DNA from: Burkholderiales bacterium
GTDB lineage: Bacteria > Pseudomonadota > Gammaproteobacteria > Burkholderiales > Burkholderiaceae_C
Assembly (NCBI GenBank): GCA_011391855.1
Contig: JAABPT010000285.1
Coordinates: 1-19,425, forward strand
Reading direction: 5' to 3'
DNA length: 19,425 nucleotides
This document shows, piece by piece, positions 15,409 through 19,425 of this stretch. The translations under genes were made by a program, and so were the position numbers. Under the pieces are notes generated by a model. It was given only the letters and a program-made list of their open reading frames with translations. It was not told the origin of the DNA and made no database searches. Numbering within the stretch: the stretch's first letter is position 1; each line of letters opens with the position of its first letter.

Positions 15409-16638
15409 ATGACCTCCGTCCTGCTCGCCATCGTCATGTTCACGGCCATCGTGCTGCTGCTGGTGCTGCTCCTGATGAGCGCGCGCAACAAGCTGGTGGC
15501 TACCGGCGACGTGTCCATCGTCGTCAACGAAGACGAGTCCAAGGCGCTCAAGGTGGCGGCCGGCGGAACGCTGCTCAACGCGCTGACCTCCAACAAGATC
15601 TTCGTTCCGGCCGCCTGCGGCGGCAAGGGCGCCTGCGGCGTGTGCGAGGTGATCGTCAAGGAAGGCGGCGGCACGTTGATGCCCACCGAGACCGGCTTCA
15701 TCTCGCCCGGCGAGGCCAAGCGCGGCTGCCGGCTGGCCTGCCAGGTGAAGGTCAAGGGCGACATGCGCATCGAGGTCGCGCCCGAAATCTTCAGCGTGCG
15801 CAAGTGGCAGTGCAAGGTCATCAGCAACCGCAGCGTCTCGACCTTCATCAAGGAACTCCGGCTGCAATTGCCCGAAGGCGAAGAAGTGCCGTTCCGCGCC
15901 GGTGGCTACGTGCAGATCGAGGCCCCGCCGCACGAATTGAGCTACCGCGACTTCGACATCCCCGAGCAGTTCCGCCCCGAGTGGGACAAGTTCGACCTCT
16001 GGCGCTTCAAGTCGGTGGTCACCGAACCGGTGGAGCGCGCTTATTCGCTGGCCAGCTACCCGCTCGAGAAGGGCACGCTGCTGTTCACCATCCGCGTCGT
16101 CTTCCCGCCCCAGTACAGCGACACCATCCCGCCGGGCAAGATGAGCTCGTGGCTGTTTGCGCTCAAGCCGGGCGACCTCGTCACCGTGTCCGGCCCCTTC
16201 GGCGAATTCTTCGCCAAGGAGACGGAGCGGGAGATGTGCTTCGTCGCCGCCGGCGCGGGCATGGCACCGATGCGTTCGCACATCTTCGACCAGTTGCTGC
16301 GCCTGAAGAGCAAGCGCAAGATGACCTTCTGGTATTCCTGCCGCAACATCAGCGAGGCGTTCTATATCGAAGAGTTCAACAAGCTGCAGGAAGATCACCC
16401 GAACTTCACCTGGCACCTGATTCCTTCCGAGCCGCGGCCCGAGGACAACTACAAGGGACCGGTGGGCCTGGTGCGCAACAAGGTGCTGCGCACGGCCTAC
16501 CTGGACAAGCACCCGGCGCCCGAAGATATCGAGTTCTACCTGTGCGGTCCCGACATCATGAACAAGGCCGTCACCAAGATGTGCCTGGACCTCGGTGTCG
16601 ACCGCGAAAACATCATGTACGACGATTTCGGCCTCTAG
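15409..16638 (+). CDS. nqrF: Na+-translocating NADH:quinone reductase subunit F
   Basis: NqrF is the NADH-oxidising entry subunit. It has 409 residues. An N-terminal membrane anchor (about 5-24) is followed by a ferredoxin domain with [2Fe-2S] cysteines C70, C76, C79 and C111 (ACGGKGACGVC plus CQV). An FAD domain with RAYSLASYP (210-218) and GPFGEFF comes next, and then an NAD-binding domain with GAGMAPMRS (282-290) and LCGPDIM (378-384). The C-terminus is DDFGL. The NADH-binding reductase module separates this complex from the related Rnf system. It starts 9 bases after nqrE with only a weak ribosome-binding site. Confidence 0.97.
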   Translation: MTSVLLAIVMFTAIVLLLVLLLMSARNKLVATGDVSIVVNEDESKALKVAAGGTLLNALTSNKIFVPAACGGKGACGVCEVIVKEGGGTLMPTETGFISPGEAKRGCRLACQVKVKGDMRIEVAPEIFSVRKWQCKVISNRSVSTFIKELRLQLPEGEEVPFRAGGYVQIEAPPHELSYRDFDIPEQFRPEWDKFDLWRFKSVVTEPVERAYSLASYPLEKGTLLFTIRVVFPPQYSDTIPPGKMSSWLFALKPGDLVTVSGPFGEFFAKETEREMCFVAAGAGMAPMRSHIFDQLLRLKSKRKMTFWYSCRNISEAFYIEEFNKLQEDHPNFTWHLIPSEPRPEDNYKGPVGLVRNKVLRTAYLDKHPAPEDIEFYLCGPDIMNKAVTKMCLDLGVDRENIMYDDFGL

Positions 16639-16663
16639 CCGAACCACCTGCGAGGCAAGCGTC

Positions 16664-17116
16664 ATGCGACAAACCGTCCAGTCCGTACTTGAATCGAAGC
16701 AAGTGTCCGACGAGTTGATCGACGTCGACGCCGGCGCCATGGTGTACGAAGCGATCGAGATCATGGTCAACCGCAAGGTCGGCGCGGTGATCATTCGCAA
16801 CGAAGACGGCCTGGTCGACGGCATCTTCACCGAACGCGACGTGCTGGTGCGGGTGGTGCATGCCGGCGTCGACCCCAAGACCACCACGCTGTCGGCGGTG
16901 ATGACGCGCGACGTGCGCTTCGTCACCCCGGGCACCACCATCGAGGCCGCGCTGGCGCTGATGCACGTGAACCGCCACCGCCACATGCTGGTGATCGACG
17001 GGCCGCGCGTGCACGGGCTGCTCTCCATGCGCGACCTCACCTATCACCTCATCAGCCATGGCGAAGGCCGTTTCGAGGCGGCCGTGCGGCAAGCCAAGCC
17101 CGCCGATGCGGCCTGA
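16664..17116 (+). CDS. CBS-pair domain protein inside the nqr operon
   Basis: This 150-residue protein consists almost entirely of a tandem CBS (Bateman) module, CBS1 at about 14-66 and CBS2 at about 81-130. Each half keeps the nucleotide-contact turn: GIFTERDV (53-60) and GLLSMRDL (118-125). There is no membrane helix, signal peptide or catalytic domain. CBS pairs usually bind adenine nucleotides, NAD(P)H-like ligands or SAM, so a sensor or allosteric role is possible, but the ligand is unknown. The ATG at 16664 has a GAGG 8 bases upstream. A frame start at 16595 would overlap nqrF and is less likely. It sits 25 bases after nqrF and 35 before apbE, so it probably shares their transcript. Confidence 0.9.
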   Translation: MRQTVQSVLESKQVSDELIDVDAGAMVYEAIEIMVNRKVGAVIIRNEDGLVDGIFTERDVLVRVVHAGVDPKTTTLSAVMTRDVRFVTPGTTIEAALALMHVNRHRHMLVIDGPRVHGLLSMRDLTYHLISHGEGRFEAAVRQAKPADAA

Positions 17117-17151
17117 TTTCGGGCTGCGGCAGATCCCCTTTGGAGACGACG

Positions 17152-18252
17152 ATGGACACCATCCTATCCCCCGCCCGACGCCGCGTGCTGCGCGCCGCTG
17201 GCGCCGCGGGTGCCTACGGCACGCTGGGCGGCCTCGGTGCCCTGGCCCTGGCCGGCTGCAGCGAGCGACCGGCCGGCGCCGCCGCCACCCCGGGGCTGCT
17301 GCAGTTCAGCGGCCAGACCATGGGCACCACCTACGTCGTCAAGCTGGCCGGCGCCAACCACTCGAGCGCACGGCTCGAAGCGCTGCAGGCCAGCGTGCAC
17401 GACGCGCTGGAAGGCATCAACCGCGGCCTGTCGCTGCACCGCGCCGACTCGGAACTGGTGCGCTTCAACCGCCACGCGTCCGTGATCCCCTTCGCCTTGT
17501 CCAAGGACTTCCTGGCCGTGCTGGTCGCAGCGCAGCAGGTCAGCGAACTCTCGGCCGGCGCGTTCGACGTCTCCGTGGCGCCGCTCACCCAGGCCTGGGG
17601 CTTCGGCCCGGAAAGGCGCAGTGTCGTGCCCGCGGCCGCGCAGGTGGAGGCCGGCCGTGCGGCGGTTGGCTGGCGCGGTCTGCAGCTCGACGCCGGGCAG
17701 CGCACGGCCTCCAAGGCCCATGCCGGCCTGCAGGCCGACCTGGGCGGCATCGCCAAGGGTCATGGCGTGGACCTGGCGGCGCTGGCACTGGAGGCCGGCG
17801 GCGCCGAGCACTACATGATCGAAGTCGGCGGCGAGGTCCGCACCCGCGGCCACAACGCGCACGGTCGCGCCTGGCAGATCGGCATCGAGCAGCCCGACGC
17901 CATGCCGCAGCGCGCGCGCAGCGTGGTGCCGCTCAGCGGCCGGGCGCTGGCCACCTCGGGTGACTACCGCTTCTACTTCGAGCAAGACGGCCGCCGCTAT
18001 TCGCACGAAATCGACCCGCGCACTGCCGAGCCCATCAGCCACGGCCTGGCCTCCGTTTCGGTGGTGGCCGACAGCTGCATGCTGGCCGACGCGCTGGCCA
18101 CGGCGCTCATCGTGATGGGCCCCGAGCGCGGCCTGGCACTGGCGCAGCAACTGGCGTTGCCGGCGCTGTTCATCGTGCGCGAACCGCAGGGCGGCCTGCG
18201 CGACATTGCGACCGCGGCCTACACCGCACTCACCGGCCCCGCGGCCGCCTGA
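17152..18252 (+). CDS. apbE: FAD:protein FMN transferase (flavin transferase ApbE), lipoprotein
   Basis: ApbE cleaves FAD and attaches FMN to the threonine of the SGAT motif in NqrB and NqrC on the outer side of the membrane. It has 366 residues. The N-terminus has a twin-arginine-like stretch (ARRRVLR) and a lipobox LALAGC, with C36 as the lipidated residue. Tat export is possible but not certain. Family blocks are QTMGTTYVVK (55-64), DLGGIAKGHGVD (196-207), EVGGEVRTRG (224-233), YSHEIDPRTAEPI (283-295) and ADALATALIVMG. The ATG at 17152 has GGAGA 5 bases upstream. An in-frame TTG at 17140 lacks a comparable site. NqrM follows after 6 bases. Confidence 0.96.
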   Translation: MDTILSPARRRVLRAAGAAGAYGTLGGLGALALAGCSERPAGAAATPGLLQFSGQTMGTTYVVKLAGANHSSARLEALQASVHDALEGINRGLSLHRADSELVRFNRHASVIPFALSKDFLAVLVAAQQVSELSAGAFDVSVAPLTQAWGFGPERRSVVPAAAQVEAGRAAVGWRGLQLDAGQRTASKAHAGLQADLGGIAKGHGVDLAALALEAGGAEHYMIEVGGEVRTRGHNAHGRAWQIGIEQPDAMPQRARSVVPLSGRALATSGDYRFYFEQDGRRYSHEIDPRTAEPISHGLASVSVVADSCMLADALATALIVMGPERGLALAQQLALPALFIVREPQGGLRDIATAAYTALTGPAAA

Positions 18253-18258
18253 GCGCCC

Positions 18259-18495
18259 ATGCCGGCCACCTGGCTCGTCGTCTTCGCCGTCACGCTGGTG
18301 CTCATCGGCGCCGGCGTCCTGGCCATGTCCATCGGTGTTATTTTTCGCCGGCCTTGCCTTCGCGGGTCCTGCGGTGGGCCTGAGGTCAAGACGGCCAGCG
18401 GCGAGAGCATCTCCTGCGCCACCTGTCCCAACCGCAAGAACAAGCCCGTACACGACCACGACCACGACCACGACCACGCCTCCAGCCAGGCCTGA
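18259..18495 (+). CDS. nqrM: Na+-NQR maturation protein NqrM with His-Asp repeat tail
   Basis: NqrM (DUF539 family) is a small membrane protein needed to build the Fe centre between NqrD and NqrE. It has 78 residues: one N-terminal helix (about 6-28), then a cytoplasmic cysteine-rich part. Four cysteines are kept at C33, C38 (CLRGSCGG), C53 and C56 (CATC). I recall that Cys33 was found essential in Vibrio work. The odd part is the tail, which alternates His and Asp at residues 65-73 and is encoded by an exact hexanucleotide repeat. Such a tail could bind divalent metal. It follows apbE by 6 bases, the usual partner order. Confidence 0.94.
   Translation: MPATWLVVFAVTLVLIGAGVLAMSIGVIFRRPCLRGSCGGPEVKTASGESISCATCPNRKNKPVHDHDHDHDHASSQA
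18451..18477 (+). repeat. CACGAC hexanucleotide tandem repeat in nqrM
   Basis: Four perfect CACGAC units are followed by a further CAC. They encode four His-Asp pairs and a final His at residues 65-73 of NqrM. The copies use identical codons throughout, which points to recent expansion by slippage. The unit is a multiple of three, so length changes would keep the frame and only alter the number of histidines. Confidence 0.9.
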
Positions 18496-18519
18496 CGGCC
18501 GCTTCACCCGAGGGTTCCC

Positions 18520-19425
<906 letters not shown>

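Noticed and set aside
10752..16638. Reading the operon as an Rnf (ferredoxin:NAD) complex
   Set aside because: NqrA is present, NqrF carries a [2Fe-2S] and FAD/NADH reductase module, and apbE plus nqrM accompany the set. RnfB and RnfC iron-sulfur signatures are absent.
14575..17040. An 821-codon open frame on the minus strand opposite nqrD-nqrF and the CBS gene
   Set aside because: Its protein is rich in His, Gln, Arg and Asp with no family motifs, and it lies fully opposite well-supported genes. It is an antisense shadow typical of G+C-rich DNA.

Overview
The window is G+C-rich bacterial chromosome, densely coding, with no mobile element, CRISPR array, tRNA or rRNA that I can see. The gene families and codon use suggest a betaproteobacterium, probably Burkholderiales of the Comamonadaceae type. 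That placement is an inference from general familiarity, not from a database search.

The left 10.5 kb is read on the minus strand. In transcription order it holds a complete System I cytochrome c maturation set, ccmA-B-C-D-E-F-G-H-I (10461 down to 3447). Almost every junction is a 4-base or 8-base stop/start overlap. After a 49-bp gap comes an NAD-type malic enzyme (maeA, 3397-1730). After a further 128 bp come frdC and the start of frdA (1601 down to the window edge), which encode a dihaem quinol:fumarate reductase of the Wolinella type. The only gap inside the ccm set, ccmB-ccmC, is built of degenerate 11-bp tandem repeats that create a chain of three stop/start-linked mini-ORFs.

The right 8.7 kb is read on the plus strand. 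It is a full Na+-translocating NADH:quinone oxidoreductase operon, nqrABCDEF (10752-16638), followed by a small CBS-pair protein, the flavin transferase apbE, and the iron-centre maturation factor nqrM with an unusual His-Asp repeat tail. A cut-off FAD-linked oxidase of the D-lactate dehydrogenase/glycolate oxidase type then runs off the right edge.

The two blocks diverge from a 290-bp region (10462-10751) that carries an FNR/ANR-like palindrome. A second, weaker one precedes frdC. Na+-NQR reduces quinone with NADH and pumps Na+. The fumarate reductase can reoxidise quinol. Malic enzyme makes NADH and pyruvate from malate. The flavin oxidase probably adds further electrons from a 2-hydroxyacid, and Ccm equips c-type cytochromes for alternative respiratory branches. 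Together they look like an anaerobic or microaerobic respiration locus. The individual families are well known. The unusual points are the combination, the dihaem fumarate reductase in this setting, the CBS protein inside the nqr operon, the NqrM tail, the apparent CcmH/CcmI split and the ccmB-ccmC spacer.
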